A DNA stretch of 58,057 bases. Origin: Lachnospiraceae bacterium. Its GTDB lineage: Bacteria > Bacillota > Clostridia > Lachnospirales > Lachnospiraceae. Below the pieces are notes generated by a model that worked only from the letters and a program-made list of their open reading frames with translations, was not told the DNA's origin and ran no database searches. This document shows, piece after piece, positions 7,845 through 17,236 of this stretch. Each line of letters begins with the position of its first letter. The stretch's first letter is position 1. A program made the position numbers and the translations under genes. The DNA is taken from assembly GCA_024682835.1 (NCBI GenBank), contig JAIKYU010000110.1, positions 1 to 58,057 on the forward strand, in the 5' to 3' direction.

Positions 7845-9278
7845 ATGCTGTTTCATTCCTTTTTCTTTTTGTTTGTCTTTCTGCCGCTTACCGTGATCGG
7901 GTGGCATTTCTTCAGTGCATTCAGAAACCGGGCCGTATCCGAGGTTTTCCTGATCGGCATGAGTCTCTGGTTTTATTCGCTTTTCGGATGGCGTGATTTC
8001 CTTCTCTTGCTTGTATGCACCTTCGCGGGCTACCTGTTTCACCGTCTTCTCTGGCGGGCCAGGACGGTGCTGGCCACGAGGATCACCCTGGGGATCGGAA
8101 TCGCGTGCCTTCTTGCGATCCTGTTCTGGTACAAGCTGCATGACGGTGCGCTGCCGGTGGGGCTTTCCTTTTATCTCTTTCAGCTGATCGCCTTTCTGGT
8201 TGAGCGGGCGGGCGGAAATCTGGCGGATGTCACCGCACGGGAGTACCTGCTGTATGTTCTGTACTTTCCAAAGCTGGCGCAGGGACCGATCGCCCTGCCG
8301 GGGGAGATCCTCTCGCAGTTTCGGGAAAGACAGCGGGGGCGGATGGACAGGGAGCAGATCCTGCGGGGGCTGGTGCTTTTCATTTTCGGTCTTGCGAAAA
8401 AGGTGCTGATCGCGGACAGTCTGGCACCGGTCGTGGCCTTCGGCTTTGAACAGACACTCTATCTCGACACGGCGACGGTGCTGCTGGTGCTGTTTTCATA
8501 CGCATTTCAGCTTTACTTTGATTTCAGCGGCTACTGCGACATGGCGATGGGCATCTCCCGGATGCTGGGGATCGAGCTGCCGGTCAATTTCAACGCTCCG
8601 TTTCAGGCCGTGTCTCTGTCGGATTTCTGGAAGCGCTGGCATGCGACGCTCTCCCGGTTTCTGACTCGCTATGTCTACATTCCGCTGGGCGGCAGCAGGA
8701 AGGGTGCGGCGGCTACCCTGTTTCATATCCTGCTTGTCTTTGTGCTGAGCGGTCTCTGGCACGGAACGGGCGTGACCTACCTGGTGTGGGGTCTGATCAA
8801 CGGCCTGTTCGTGGCGGCTTCCCATGCGCTGACGGTACGGAAGCGGGCAGGGGGAGAGGACATAAAGCCGAAGCATCCGTTTACCGGACGGATCCGTGTG
8901 ATGGCGGCATTTCTCTTTACGCTCGTCTTTTTCCGTGCGGAGAGCGTCTCCATGGCGATCGCCATGATCAGGCGTTTTTTCATTCCGCTGTATCCGGGTT
9001 TTCTGCTGCGGACGGCGGCCAATTTCCGGGTGGTGGAGCTGTATCCGCTCACCAAGGCGCTCTCCCTGTCCTTTTCCGGCACGGAAAATCACGTGCTGCT
9101 TGTGCTGTGGCTGCTGCTGCTTCTTCTGTGCTTTGTACTCATCCGGAAGAAAAATGCGTATGAGATTGCGACTGCAATTCCGCTCAAGGCGGGATATGCG
9201 GTCGGTCTGGCGGTGCTTTTTGCCTGGAGCATGCTGGCGCTGAATGATGTGCGTTCGTTTCTGTATTTTGCTTTTTAG
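7845..9278 (+). CDS. MBOAT-family O-acyltransferase (module 1)
   Basis: A 477-residue polytopic membrane protein of the AlgI/DltB class. Recognisable features are the conserved YFDFSGYCDMAMG loop (about 224-236), SDFWKRWHATLSRF (about 260-273), and the catalytic-type histidine in SGLWHGTG (about 304-311). Such enzymes pass acyl groups (acetyl or D-alanyl in known cases) across the membrane to surface polymers, usually with a periplasmic or exported SGNH/AlgJ/AlgX partner. The gene directly downstream (5-base gap) encodes an exported protein likely to play that partner role. The donor and acceptor are unknown. Confidence 0.88.
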   Translation: MLFHSFFFLFVFLPLTVIGWHFFSAFRNRAVSEVFLIGMSLWFYSLFGWRDFLLLLVCTFAGYLFHRLLWRARTVLATRITLGIGIACLLAILFWYKLHDGALPVGLSFYLFQLIAFLVERAGGNLADVTAREYLLYVLYFPKLAQGPIALPGEILSQFRERQRGRMDREQILRGLVLFIFGLAKKVLIADSLAPVVAFGFEQTLYLDTATVLLVLFSYAFQLYFDFSGYCDMAMGISRMLGIELPVNFNAPFQAVSLSDFWKRWHATLSRFLTRYVYIPLGGSRKGAAATLFHILLVFVLSGLWHGTGVTYLVWGLINGLFVAASHALTVRKRAGGEDIKPKHPFTGRIRVMAAFLFTLVFFRAESVSMAIAMIRRFFIPLYPGFLLRTAANFRVVELYPLTKALSLSFSGTENHVLLVLWLLLLLLCFVLIRKKNAYEIATAIPLKAGYAVGLAVLFAWSMLALNDVRSFLYFAF

Positions 9279-9283
9279 GAGCC

Positions 9284-10546
9284 ATGAACCTGCCTGATAT
9301 GAAAAACCGGACGGAAGGAAAGAGAGCGATCCCGCTCCCGCTGCCGCCTGCACCGAAGGCCGGCAGATCGTTTCCGTTTGCCGGAAAAAAGGAGAGGCAG
9401 GCGCGTCCGCCGGAAGGAAAGACGGCACAGGCAGAGCAGGCGCCGAAGGCGCCAAAGCTTATGAGCCCGCGCGCCTTCTTCCGGCTGATGCTTGGCTGTA
9501 CGGCGGGCATTCTCCTGCTTTGCGGGACGGCAGTCGCAGTTTTCGACCCCTTTTATCACTACCACGCCCCCCTCGGACCCCTGAGGGCCGTCCTCAACGA
9601 GAAGGAGTATCAGGTCGTCGGAACCCTTCGTCATTTCGATTACGACGCGGTTCTCGCCGGCAGCTCCGTCGTGGAAAACGTCAACAACCGCGACATCGAC
9701 AACGCCTTCGGCTGCACCGGTGTCAAGGCCGTGCGCTCCTACGGCGGAACGGCCGATCTGTGCTGGTTCCTCTCGGAGGCGCACAGAACCCATGAGGTGA
9801 TACAGGTTTTCTACAATCTCGACCCGGTCTCCTTCCAGGGACCGGCGGAAACCACCTTTGCCTCGACCGGCTGTCCCATGTACCTCTATGACAGGAATCC
9901 GTTTAACGACGTGAATTACCTTTTCAACCGGGACGTGCTCTTAAAGCGCATCCCTTATATGCTGGCGCAGTCCTTTTCCCCGTCCTACGAGGAGGGAAAA
10001 AGCTATTACTGGGCCACCGACAAGGATTTCTCGGAGAGCGCGGTGCTTGAGCACTACCTGCGCACGCCCTCCGTGCAGCCGATGCAGCAGGAGACTCTCT
10101 GGGAGGAGGAATGCGATGCGAACATTGCGCTGCTGACCCGGGAGATCGAGTCACATCCCGAGACGGAATACCGGTTCTTTTATTCCCCGTATTCCATGCT
10201 CTGGTGGGACAACGCGATCCGCACAGGGGAGCGGGATGCGGTGCTTTACAATGAGGAAAAGGTCATGCGGGCCCTCCTGTCCTATAAAAACGTCGAGGTG
10301 TACAATTATCAGGATGCGGAGGAGATCGTCACGGATCTGAACAACTACATGGATACCCTGCATTTTACGCCGCAGATCAATGCCTGGATTATCGGGGAGA
10401 TGGCGGCGGGACGCGGGCGCGTAACGGAAGCGACCGTGGATGTCCGGCTGGAGGGGATCCGAAAAATGAGCGATTCGCTACAGGAGCGTTATCTGGCGGC
10501 AATCGGCAAAGCCGGCCGTTTTCAGTACGGACTTGCAGAGGAGTAG
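9284..10546 (+). CDS. Exported SGNH-like partner of MBOAT module 1
   Basis: A 420-residue protein with an unusual Pro/Lys-rich cytoplasmic tail of about 60 residues, a single membrane helix (about 66-88) and a large external domain. [11 protein letters not shown] near residue 125 resembles the block-I serine loop of SGNH esterases (GDS replaced by GSS), a form seen in AlgJ/DHHW-like partners. No DHHW motif is present; the region [13 protein letters not shown] near 357-369 may supply the block-V histidine. The start has AGGAG 5 bases upstream and only 5 bases separate it from the MBOAT stop. Its likely job is the final acyl transfer onto a wall polymer; that is inference from the pairing. Confidence 0.65.
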   Translation: MNLPDMKNRTEGKRAIPLPLPPAPKAGRSFPFAGKKERQARPPEGKTAQAEQAPKAPKLMSPRAFFRLMLGCTAGILLLCGTAVAVFDPFYHYHAPLGPLRAVLNEKEYQVVGTLRHFDYDAVLAGSSVVENVNNRDIDNAFGCTGVKAVRSYGGTADLCWFLSEAHRTHEVIQVFYNLDPVSFQGPAETTFASTGCPMYLYDRNPFNDVNYLFNRDVLLKRIPYMLAQSFSPSYEEGKSYYWATDKDFSESAVLEHYLRTPSVQPMQQETLWEEECDANIALLTREIESHPETEYRFFYSPYSMLWWDNAIRTGERDAVLYNEEKVMRALLSYKNVEVYNYQDAEEIVTDLNNYMDTLHFTPQINAWIIGEMAAGRGRVTEATVDVRLEGIRKMSDSLQERYLAAIGKAGRFQYGLAEE

Positions 10547-10550
10547 AGTC

Positions 10551-11309
10551 ATGGAAAAGAAGCTGATATCCTGGAACGTCAACGGTCTCCGTGCCTGTAT
10601 GGGCAAGGGATTCATGGATTTTTTCAAAAGGGAGGCGCCGGATGTGCTCTGCCTGCAGGAAACCAAGCTGCAGGAGGGACAGATCTCCCTGGAGCTGCCC
10701 GGATACCGTCAATACTGGAATTATGCGGATAAAAAGGGCTACTCCGGCACAGCGGTCTTTACCAGGGAGGAACCGCTCTCTGTTCATTACGGTCTGGACA
10801 TAGACGAGCATGATCATGAGGGCCGCGTGATCACGCTGGAATACCCGGATTACTATCTGACCTGCGTGTACGTGCCCAATGCCAAGGAGGATCTTTCCCG
10901 TCTTTCTTACCGGCAGGTCTGGGAGAATGATTTTCTCGCGTTTCATCAGGCGCTGGCCCAGAAAAAGCCGGTGATCTGGTGCGGCGATCTCAATGTCGCC
11001 CATCGGGAGATCGATCTGAAGAATCCCCGCAGCAACCGTGGACGGGCGGGTTTCACAGACGAGGAGCGGGAGAAGTTTCAGGCGGTGATTGATGCGGGGT
11101 TCATCGACACCTTCCGGCACTTCTATCCGGACAAGGAAGGTGCATACAGCTGGTGGTCCTACCGCTTTCATGCCAGGGAGAACAACGCCGGCTGGCGGAT
11201 CGACTACTTCATCGCATCCGCAGAGCTTGCGCATCGCCTGAAGGATGCCCGGATCTATGCCGACGTCTACGGCTCCGATCACTGTCCGGTGGGTCTGACG
11301 CTTGCGTGA
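10551..11309 (+). CDS. xth: Exodeoxyribonuclease III (AP endonuclease)
   Basis: A 252-residue member of the exonuclease/endonuclease/phosphatase fold, ExoIII branch, which cuts at abasic sites and removes 3' blocks in base-excision repair. Motifs in order: [10 protein letters not shown] (residues 5-14, metal Asn), CLQETKLQ (metal Glu), [15 protein letters not shown] (catalytic Asp/Asn), RIDYF and the terminal [11 protein letters not shown] (catalytic Asp-His). Length matches the family. Start at 10551 follows GAGGAG by 8 bases. It is translated 4 bases after the preceding acyltransferase-partner stop, so it may be co-transcribed with module 1 although functionally unrelated. Confidence 0.95.
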   Translation: MEKKLISWNVNGLRACMGKGFMDFFKREAPDVLCLQETKLQEGQISLELPGYRQYWNYADKKGYSGTAVFTREEPLSVHYGLDIDEHDHEGRVITLEYPDYYLTCVYVPNAKEDLSRLSYRQVWENDFLAFHQALAQKKPVIWCGDLNVAHREIDLKNPRSNRGRAGFTDEEREKFQAVIDAGFIDTFRHFYPDKEGAYSWWSYRFHARENNAGWRIDYFIASAELAHRLKDARIYADVYGSDHCPVGLTLA

Positions 11310-11323
11310 AGCCGAATTGAGTC

Positions 11324-11352
11324 TTGAAAACAAAGGCGTTTCGTTCTATGAT
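11324..11352 (+). promoter_or_regulatory. Sigma-A promoter for acyltransferase operon 2
   Basis: TTGAAA at 11324-11329 and TATGAT at 11347-11352 are 17 bases apart, 37 bases upstream of the SGNH gene start and just after the exonuclease stop. Confidence 0.75.
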
Positions 11353-11388
11353 AAGTACGTCATTTTCTCGGAAAGCAGGAAGAAGCAT

Positions 11389-12366
11389 ATGATGATAAAA
11401 AAAGCGGGCATCCATTCTCCTTTTACAGCGGTCCTTTGTGCGGGCATCCTGGCGGCGACGCCGGCGCTCTCCGTCTGCGCGGCACCGGCACACTCCGGCG
11501 CCTTCATCACCGGTGCGCTGGCGGCAGCGGTCATTACCGGATCGGCACAGACCGGCGAGACGGCACCTGAGACCGGGGAAGCCGCACCGGAGAATGAGGA
11601 GCCGACATCGGAGGCGGCAGCGGCCGAGACGGCGGCAGAGACCGCTTCTCCCGCCGGAGAAGCCGGAGGCAGCGAAGGCGCTGCAGCGGAGGAGGCAGCC
11701 CAGCCGGCAGCTGCGCCGGAGCAGGCGGAGGCGTCCTACACACCGGAGCAGACGGCAAAAATCGCCGCATATTACGCAAACACCGTATTTGCAGGGGATT
11801 CCGTCCTGCTGGGCTTCCGGAATTACTGCCGCTCGGGAGATGATATCATGAAGAATCTGAATTTCCTTGCGGCGGGCTCCCTTTCTTTGCACAATGCCTT
11901 CTGGCCGGTGAGCAGCAAGAGCGTCCATCCGCTTTACCAGGGTGAGCAGCATCCGATCTGGGAATCCGTCCAGATGATCGGTCCGGACAGGGTGTTCCTC
12001 TTCTTTGGCATCAACGATATGGCCTACGGGGTTGACGATTCCGTGACAAAGTACGGCGAGTTTATTGCCAAAATAAAGGAGTACCGCCCGGAGGCAAAGA
12101 TCACCCTCATCAGTGCGACCTATATGCTGGAGGGGACCGAGAAAAAGAATCTCAACAACGCCAACCTGGCGGAGTTTAATGCAAGAATGGCCGCGGAAGC
12201 CGCACAGAACGGCTGGGGCTATGTGGATATGGCAACGGCGACCTCTGACGGCGCGGGTCATCTGGCGCCGGCCTACTGCTCGGACGGCTTTATCCATCAG
12301 AGTAAGGCTGCCTATAAGGTCTGGGAGCGCGTGCTCAAGGATTACGCGTTGGGAAGCGCCGACTGA
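11389..12366 (+). CDS. Secreted SGNH/GDSL-type hydrolase
   Basis: A 325-residue exported protein. A signal peptide (LCAGILAATPALSVCAAP) is followed by an Ala/Glu-rich low-complexity linker (about residues 50-115). The SGNH fold then begins with FAGDSVLLGF (nucleophile Ser), continues with FFGINDMAYG (block III Asn) and ends with the SDGFIHQSK region, which can supply the Asp/His pair. The start at 11389 has AGGAAG about 7 bases upstream and puts the signal peptide at the N-terminus; 11392 is an alternative. First gene of a four-gene operon with a lipoprotein, an MBOAT protein and a DHHW protein, so it probably removes or transfers acyl groups on a surface polymer. Confidence 0.8.
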   Translation: MMIKKAGIHSPFTAVLCAGILAATPALSVCAAPAHSGAFITGALAAAVITGSAQTGETAPETGEAAPENEEPTSEAAAAETAAETASPAGEAGGSEGAAAEEAAQPAAAPEQAEASYTPEQTAKIAAYYANTVFAGDSVLLGFRNYCRSGDDIMKNLNFLAAGSLSLHNAFWPVSSKSVHPLYQGEQHPIWESVQMIGPDRVFLFFGINDMAYGVDDSVTKYGEFIAKIKEYRPEAKITLISATYMLEGTEKKNLNNANLAEFNARMAAEAAQNGWGYVDMATATSDGAGHLAPAYCSDGFIHQSKAAYKVWERVLKDYALGSAD

Positions 12367-12412
12367 TCCGGGTCAGGGCATTTTCCCAGGGTGCTCCGGG
12401 AAAGGAAGGAAG

Positions 12413-13285
12413 ATGAGGAAAAACTGGAGAATCGCCGTACCGGCGTATATCCTGACAGCGTCAGTGCTTCTCGGCGGATGCACAAGCAATCCGGCGGAAC
12501 GGTCGACGGACGAGCTGACGATGTTGGAAATGCAGGATATTTATGACGACGAGGACTGGGAAGAAGAGGAATGGGACGACGCGGAGTGGGACGACGAGAG
12601 TCTGGATGACGAGGACTGGGAGGAAGCCTGGGACGAGAAAGAGGAGGAAGAGGAAGGAGAGGAAGACATAGAGGTAGCTGAATCCGCTGAAAAGCCTGCG
12701 GCCGACACCCAGACGAAGAAGCAGACAACGAAGAAGAAATCCTCCTCCGAATCTGACAAGCAGACCACAAAAAAGGAGACCGAGAAGAAGAAGGAAGCGT
12801 CTGAGCAGCCGCAGACTGCGGAGGCAGAGGAAGTGACCTCCCGGGAAGAGGAGGAACCCGAGGAAGAGGAGGAGGAAGAGGAAGAGCGCGTGGTTCCCGT
12901 GAAGGAGATCTATCAGGCGATCACGGACAAGATCAGCCTGCCCTCGATGTATCTGGCAGACGACAGCTTCCTTTCGAGCTATTGCGGCATCGACGCATCG
13001 CTCCTCTCCGAATACATCTTTGCTTCCTGTGACGACTCCGCGCAGGTGGACATGCTTGTGCTGATGCGGGTAAAGAATGAGGATGACGCGGATGCGATTG
13101 TTGAAAAGCTGGACAATCTGCTGGAGCAGCTGATGGCGGAGACAGAGGACTATAATCCGGACGGCTATGATCTGGTATCCATGGCCTGGACCAGGCAGGA
13201 CGGCTGCTTCATTGACCTGGTGATTTCCGCAAATCAGGATGAAATACTGGAAATCATCGACGAAAAGCTCTATGAGTACGAATAA
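12413..13285 (+). CDS. DUF4358 lipoprotein with acidic tryptophan-containing tract
   Basis: A 290-residue lipoprotein. The signal ends in a lipobox (LLGGC at residues 19-23). Residues about 40-90 are extremely acidic with regularly spaced tryptophans (repeated DDEDWEE, EWDD units), followed by a Lys/Thr/Ser-rich stretch and a second Glu-rich tract. The C-terminal 130 residues form a DUF4358 domain, a family that often accompanies MBOAT genes in Lachnospiraceae but has no known activity. The start is an ATG preceded by GGAAGG. The charged tract could bind divalent cations or basic wall polymers; that is speculative. Confidence 0.8.
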   Translation: MRKNWRIAVPAYILTASVLLGGCTSNPAERSTDELTMLEMQDIYDDEDWEEEEWDDAEWDDESLDDEDWEEAWDEKEEEEEGEEDIEVAESAEKPAADTQTKKQTTKKKSSSESDKQTTKKETEKKKEASEQPQTAEAEEVTSREEEEPEEEEEEEEERVVPVKEIYQAITDKISLPSMYLADDSFLSSYCGIDASLLSEYIFASCDDSAQVDMLVLMRVKNEDDADAIVEKLDNLLEQLMAETEDYNPDGYDLVSMAWTRQDGCFIDLVISANQDEILEIIDEKLYEYE

Positions 13286-13300
13286 TAGGGAGAAGGATCC

Positions 13301-14740
13301 GTGGTTTTTTCAAGTCTTCTCTTTCTGATCCTGTTTCTGCCGGCCTTTCTGATCCTTTACGGGCTTGCGGCATTTGCGGGAAAGCGGACGGGGCGTTTAT
13401 CGGGCGACCTGTGCAACGTGGTTCTGCTGGTTTTCAGCCTCTTTTTCTATGCGTGGGGAGAGCCGCTGTGCCTCTTTCTTATGATGCTGTCTGCCCTGGT
13501 CGACTATGTCGACGGGAGGCTGCTTGCACGCTTTGATGAGAGGCCCGGTCTCCGCAGGCTTTGTCTGGTCGTGGCACTTTTGATCAATTTTTCTCTTCTG
13601 GGAATCTTCAAATACGCCGGTTTCCTGACCGGGATTCTGAATCAGCTGCCGGGAGTGAAGCTCCCGCTGCCCGGGATCGCCCTGCCTATCGGTATCAGCT
13701 TTTACACCTTCCAGACCACCAGCTATTCCATTGATGTCTACCGCAGGGAGGTGAAGGCGGAACGCAACTATTTCCGTTACCTCACCTATGTCTCCATGTT
13801 CCCGCAGCTGATTGCGGGCCCGATCGTCCGGTACCGGACGGTGAGCAGCGAGCTCACTAAGAGAAGCATCCCGTTGGACGACTTTGCGGACGGTGCGACA
13901 CGGTTCCTGATCGGACTCTTCCGAAAGGTGCTTATCGCCAACGAGCTGGGCGCGCTGTGGGCGTTTCTGCTCGGGCAGGAGAAACTGTCGGCCGCGGCGG
14001 CCTGGCTGGGACTGCTCACCTTTACCCTGCAGCTGTATTTCGATTTCAGCGCCTACAGCGACATGGCCATCGGGCTGGGCAGGATGCTGGGCTTTCACTT
14101 CAATGAAAACTTCAACTATCCTCTGGCGGCGGTGTCCCTCACGGATTTCTGGCGGCGCTGGCACATATCCCTCTCGTCCTGGTTCCGCGATTACGTTTAC
14201 ATTCCGCTTGGCGGAAACCGCAGGGGACGGGCGGTCATGCTGCGCAATCTGTTTGTGGTGTGGTTCCTTACGGGGCTGTGGCACGGCGCCTCCTGGAACT
14301 ATGTGCTCTGGGGGCTGTACCACGGAACGCTGCTGGTGCTGGAGAAATTCATATGGGGCAAAGCCTTAAAGCGCCTGCCCCGGATTCTGCAGCATGTGTA
14401 CGCGCTGGTGCTCATCGTTTTCGGCTTCGGCATCTTCTATTTTGAGGATCTGAGTGCCTTCGGGCGACATCTGTCCTTTGCCTTCGGTCTGGCGGGGACC
14501 CCGGTGATCGGTGACGATTTCTTCTGGGCGCTCGGCAATGATCTCCCGGTTCTGGTGCTGGCCCTCGTCCTGTCCTTCCCGGTGTTTCCGCGGGTGAAGG
14601 AACTGGCCGCCCGTCCCGGAAAGCCGGTCAGGACTGCGCTGCGGGCGGTGTGCGGGGTTCTGGCGGTGGGCCTGTTTGTTCTGTGTGTAGCCAATCTGGT
14701 GCGGGATTCCTACAACCCGTTCCTATATTTCCGTTTCTAG
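13301..14740 (+). CDS. MBOAT-family O-acyltransferase (module 2)
   Basis: A 479-residue polytopic AlgI-type acyltransferase. The conserved blocks are PIGISFYTFQTTSY (about 128-141), LYFDFSAYSDMAIG (about 246-259), TDFWRRWHISLS (about 282-293) and LTGLWHGASWNY (catalytic-type His near 329). The start codon appears to be GTG at 13301, preceded by GGGAGAAGG; no ATG is positioned to include the first membrane helix. It is 15 bases after the lipoprotein stop and 10 bases before the DHHW gene, within one operon. It closely follows the AlgI/AlgJ pattern of surface acetylation. Confidence 0.9.
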   Translation: MVFSSLLFLILFLPAFLILYGLAAFAGKRTGRLSGDLCNVVLLVFSLFFYAWGEPLCLFLMMLSALVDYVDGRLLARFDERPGLRRLCLVVALLINFSLLGIFKYAGFLTGILNQLPGVKLPLPGIALPIGISFYTFQTTSYSIDVYRREVKAERNYFRYLTYVSMFPQLIAGPIVRYRTVSSELTKRSIPLDDFADGATRFLIGLFRKVLIANELGALWAFLLGQEKLSAAAAWLGLLTFTLQLYFDFSAYSDMAIGLGRMLGFHFNENFNYPLAAVSLTDFWRRWHISLSSWFRDYVYIPLGGNRRGRAVMLRNLFVVWFLTGLWHGASWNYVLWGLYHGTLLVLEKFIWGKALKRLPRILQHVYALVLIVFGFGIFYFEDLSAFGRHLSFAFGLAGTPVIGDDFFWALGNDLPVLVLALVLSFPVFPRVKELAARPGKPVRTALRAVCGVLAVGLFVLCVANLVRDSYNPFLYFRF

Positions 14741-14750
14741 AGGGAGCCTG

Positions 14751-15947
14751 ATGAAGAAAGAGCCGCTTCGAATCATACCGCTTCTTCTCATCGCCGCGAT
14801 GACGGTCATCCTGGCGGTGCTTTTTCCGACCCTGCCGAAAAGAACCTTTTCCGACAACGAAAACCGGACGCTGGCCAAATTCCCCGCGCTGAACGCGGAA
14901 AAGGTAAAGGACGGATCGTTTCAGGCCGGATTTGAGAACTATCTGGCCGATCATTTTCCGTTTCGGGATGCGCTGTTCTCCCTGTCTGTCGGTGCGGAGC
15001 GCACCCTCGGCAAACGCGAGATCAACGGCGTCCTCTATTTGCGCGAACCATCCGGTACGAGACGGCTGGCGGATGTCTATGAGAAGCCGGTACACGGAAA
15101 GAAGTTTGTTCAGGCCGTCAACCGTCTTTCGGAAAACCTTGACACGGCCAGGGTGACGCTGATGCTTGTTCCGACGGCCGTCACCCTGTACCGGGACTGT
15201 CTTCCCGCCCACGTGAAGGCACGGATGCCGCGCACCCAGATGCAGCTGATCCGGATGATTACCGGGGGAAAGGATATCGAACCGCGGGTGAACTGCCGGA
15301 TCGTCAGGGGGGTGCAAAAAACGCTGTCGGATGGGAGAACTGCCGGAGAGGAGATCTTTTACCGGACCGATCATCACTGGACGACGCGGGGGGCATACCG
15401 CGCCTACAGGCGGCTGGCTCCGTATCTGGGGCTTACGCCTCACGACGCACCGGGAGAGAGCCTGACCCTGGTGTCGGACAGCTTTTACGGGACGACCTGG
15501 TCCAAGGTCTGTGACCGACGGATCCGTCCGGACGTGATTGAGATCTATGAAAATCCCGCCTGGAAGGGATCGCTTAAGGTGACCTTTGAAGATACCGGCG
15601 AGACGACAGACACCCCCTACAACCGAGACTGGCTGGCGAAAAAGGATCAGTATTCCCTGTTTCTCGATAATCTTCATCCGCTCATCACCATTGAAAACCC
15701 GGACGCGGATCTGCAGCGCAGAGGGAACCGGGAACGCCGGGCGCTGGCTCTCGTCAAGGACAGCTATGCCAACTGCCTGGTGCCGTTTCTCATCGATCAC
15801 TACGAAACCATTTACGTCTTTGATCCGCGCTACTACCGCGGCGGGATTTCGACCTTTGTCAACGAGCACCCGGAAGTGGAGGATGTGCTCGTGCTGTATA
15901 ACCTGAGCACCATGGACACGGACCGGGGCGTCGGTGCCATCAGCTGA
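14751..15947 (+). CDS. DHHW family protein (AlgJ/AlgX-like partner of MBOAT module 2)
   Basis: A 398-residue protein with an N-terminal membrane anchor (IIPLLLIAAMTVILAVLF) and an external domain. The family-defining DHHW motif is at residues 207-210 (YRTDHHWT). The same fold region in AlgJ/AlgX carries the acyl-handling Asp-His, and ALVKDSYAN near residue 340 supplies the nucleophilic serine. It presumably receives an acyl group from the preceding MBOAT protein and places it on a polymer outside the cell. Last gene of the operon starting at 11389; no clear terminator follows. Confidence 0.88.
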   Translation: MKKEPLRIIPLLLIAAMTVILAVLFPTLPKRTFSDNENRTLAKFPALNAEKVKDGSFQAGFENYLADHFPFRDALFSLSVGAERTLGKREINGVLYLREPSGTRRLADVYEKPVHGKKFVQAVNRLSENLDTARVTLMLVPTAVTLYRDCLPAHVKARMPRTQMQLIRMITGGKDIEPRVNCRIVRGVQKTLSDGRTAGEEIFYRTDHHWTTRGAYRAYRRLAPYLGLTPHDAPGESLTLVSDSFYGTTWSKVCDRRIRPDVIEIYENPAWKGSLKVTFEDTGETTDTPYNRDWLAKKDQYSLFLDNLHPLITIENPDADLQRRGNRERRALALVKDSYANCLVPFLIDHYETIYVFDPRYYRGGISTFVNEHPEVEDVLVLYNLSTMDTDRGVGAIS

Positions 15948-15977
15948 TGCGCGGTGGTGCGCTGACGGGACTCGTGG

Positions 15978-15983
15978 TATGAT
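15978..15983 (+). promoter_or_regulatory. Possible extended -10 for the GGDEF/HD-GYP pair
   Basis: TATGAT preceded by TGG, 45 bases before the GGDEF start; no good -35 box is seen 17 bases upstream. Confidence 0.35.
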
Positions 15984-16027
15984 GATTTCATGGAGCGGCA
16001 GTTGTCTCCCAAGGAGGCGATGAAGAG

Positions 16028-17236
16028 ATGAATTTCAGAAGCTTTAACTACTACGGCGTGGACCGGGACACCTACCGGGACTGTCTGGATCAGATCCGCG
16101 TGACGGATCGAATGCATATCGGCATCATCAGTGCGTGGTTTTTAGTCTACAATGCCATATTCCTGATTTGTTCCCTGTTTGGCTGGTTCGGTGTGGACCG
16201 GCGAAGCACCTCCATCTATGCGGTGTATCTGGTTCTCACCGCCCTGTATGAAATCCTGCTTCTGGCGGGAAAGCGCTTCTATGACCGCATCCATGTTTTT
16301 GTGATCTATGCCGATATGACGCTGCTTTTAAGCTATGGTATCGTGACCAGCATGAAGCAGTCCTACATGATGGCCGTGATGTTTCCGGTGCTGGTGACCC
16401 TGTGCGCCCTGTCCTTTATCGATGTCTTCTCGCGGATGGCGGTTTTCCTCGTGATCAGCGAGCTCGTTTTCATGTATTTCTCCCGCGTAAGCAAGCCGGA
16501 ATCCATTTTCTTCCAGGATGTCTACAACGGTGTCATCGTGCTCATTCTGGCGATGGTGTTGCATTACACCTTCCAGCGGGCGCGCATGAACCAGTTCGAA
16601 ACCTATCAGCGAAATCTCATGATTTCCCGGGAGCTGGAGGTGCGATCCTCTTTTGACGCGCTGACCTCGCTCTTAAACAGGGGACGCTTTTTCTCCATCG
16701 CGGGAAGAATGCTTTCCGATCCGCACGATGACGAGTACATCGCCGTCTGCCTGCTGGATCTCGACGGCTTCAAGCAGATCAATGACACGCTGGGGCACCA
16801 GATGGGCGACAAGGTCATCCAGATCGCCGGCAACACGATCCTCGAGACCGTCGGGATCGACCTGTCGGAAAAGTGGTCCTTTACCGACCGGGCGCTGGCA
16901 CAGCACTTAAGTCTTGCGGGACGGCTGGGAGGCGATGAGTTTATCGTGATGATCCGCGGAGAGAAGGATAAGGAGTCCGTGACGACGCTTCTGGAACATG
17001 TGCTTTCCACGCTCAATGCCGTGGACTTCGGTGATCTGCACGGCATCCACGCCTCCTTCGGCGTGACCGAGGTGCAAAAGGGCGAACGGGATATGGATGC
17101 GATCTATAACCGGGCGGATGATGCCCTCTATCAGTCCAAACGGGCAGGGAAAAACAAGATTTCATTCTTCGATGGCATCGGGGACCAACAGTCATTGACA
17201 GAGTCGTCGATACAGGAGGAGGCGGCACATGCTTGA
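16028..17236 (+). CDS. Membrane diguanylate cyclase (GGDEF domain)
   Basis: A 402-residue protein. Residues about 35-190 contain six hydrophobic helices forming a membrane sensor; a short coiled linker leads to a GGDEF domain (about 205-390). The active-site motif GGDEF is intact at residues 301-305 and the substrate region DLDGFKQINDTLGHQMGDK is present, so c-di-GMP synthesis is expected. The product-inhibition I-site (RxxD before GGDEF) reads QHLS, so feedback inhibition through that site is probably absent. GGAGG lies upstream of the ATG at 16028. The gene overlaps the following HD-GYP-like gene by 8 bases. Confidence 0.9.
   Translation: MNFRSFNYYGVDRDTYRDCLDQIRVTDRMHIGIISAWFLVYNAIFLICSLFGWFGVDRRSTSIYAVYLVLTALYEILLLAGKRFYDRIHVFVIYADMTLLLSYGIVTSMKQSYMMAVMFPVLVTLCALSFIDVFSRMAVFLVISELVFMYFSRVSKPESIFFQDVYNGVIVLILAMVLHYTFQRARMNQFETYQRNLMISRELEVRSSFDALTSLLNRGRFFSIAGRMLSDPHDDEYIAVCLLDLDGFKQINDTLGHQMGDKVIQIAGNTILETVGIDLSEKWSFTDRALAQHLSLAGRLGGDEFIVMIRGEKDKESVTTLLEHVLSTLNAVDFGDLHGIHASFGVTEVQKGERDMDAIYNRADDALYQSKRAGKNKISFFDGIGDQQSLTESSIQEEAAHA

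Noticed and set aside
12541..12768. Serine-only 75-residue frame on the minus strand
   Set aside because: It is the complement of the Glu/Asp/Lys tract of the DUF4358 lipoprotein.
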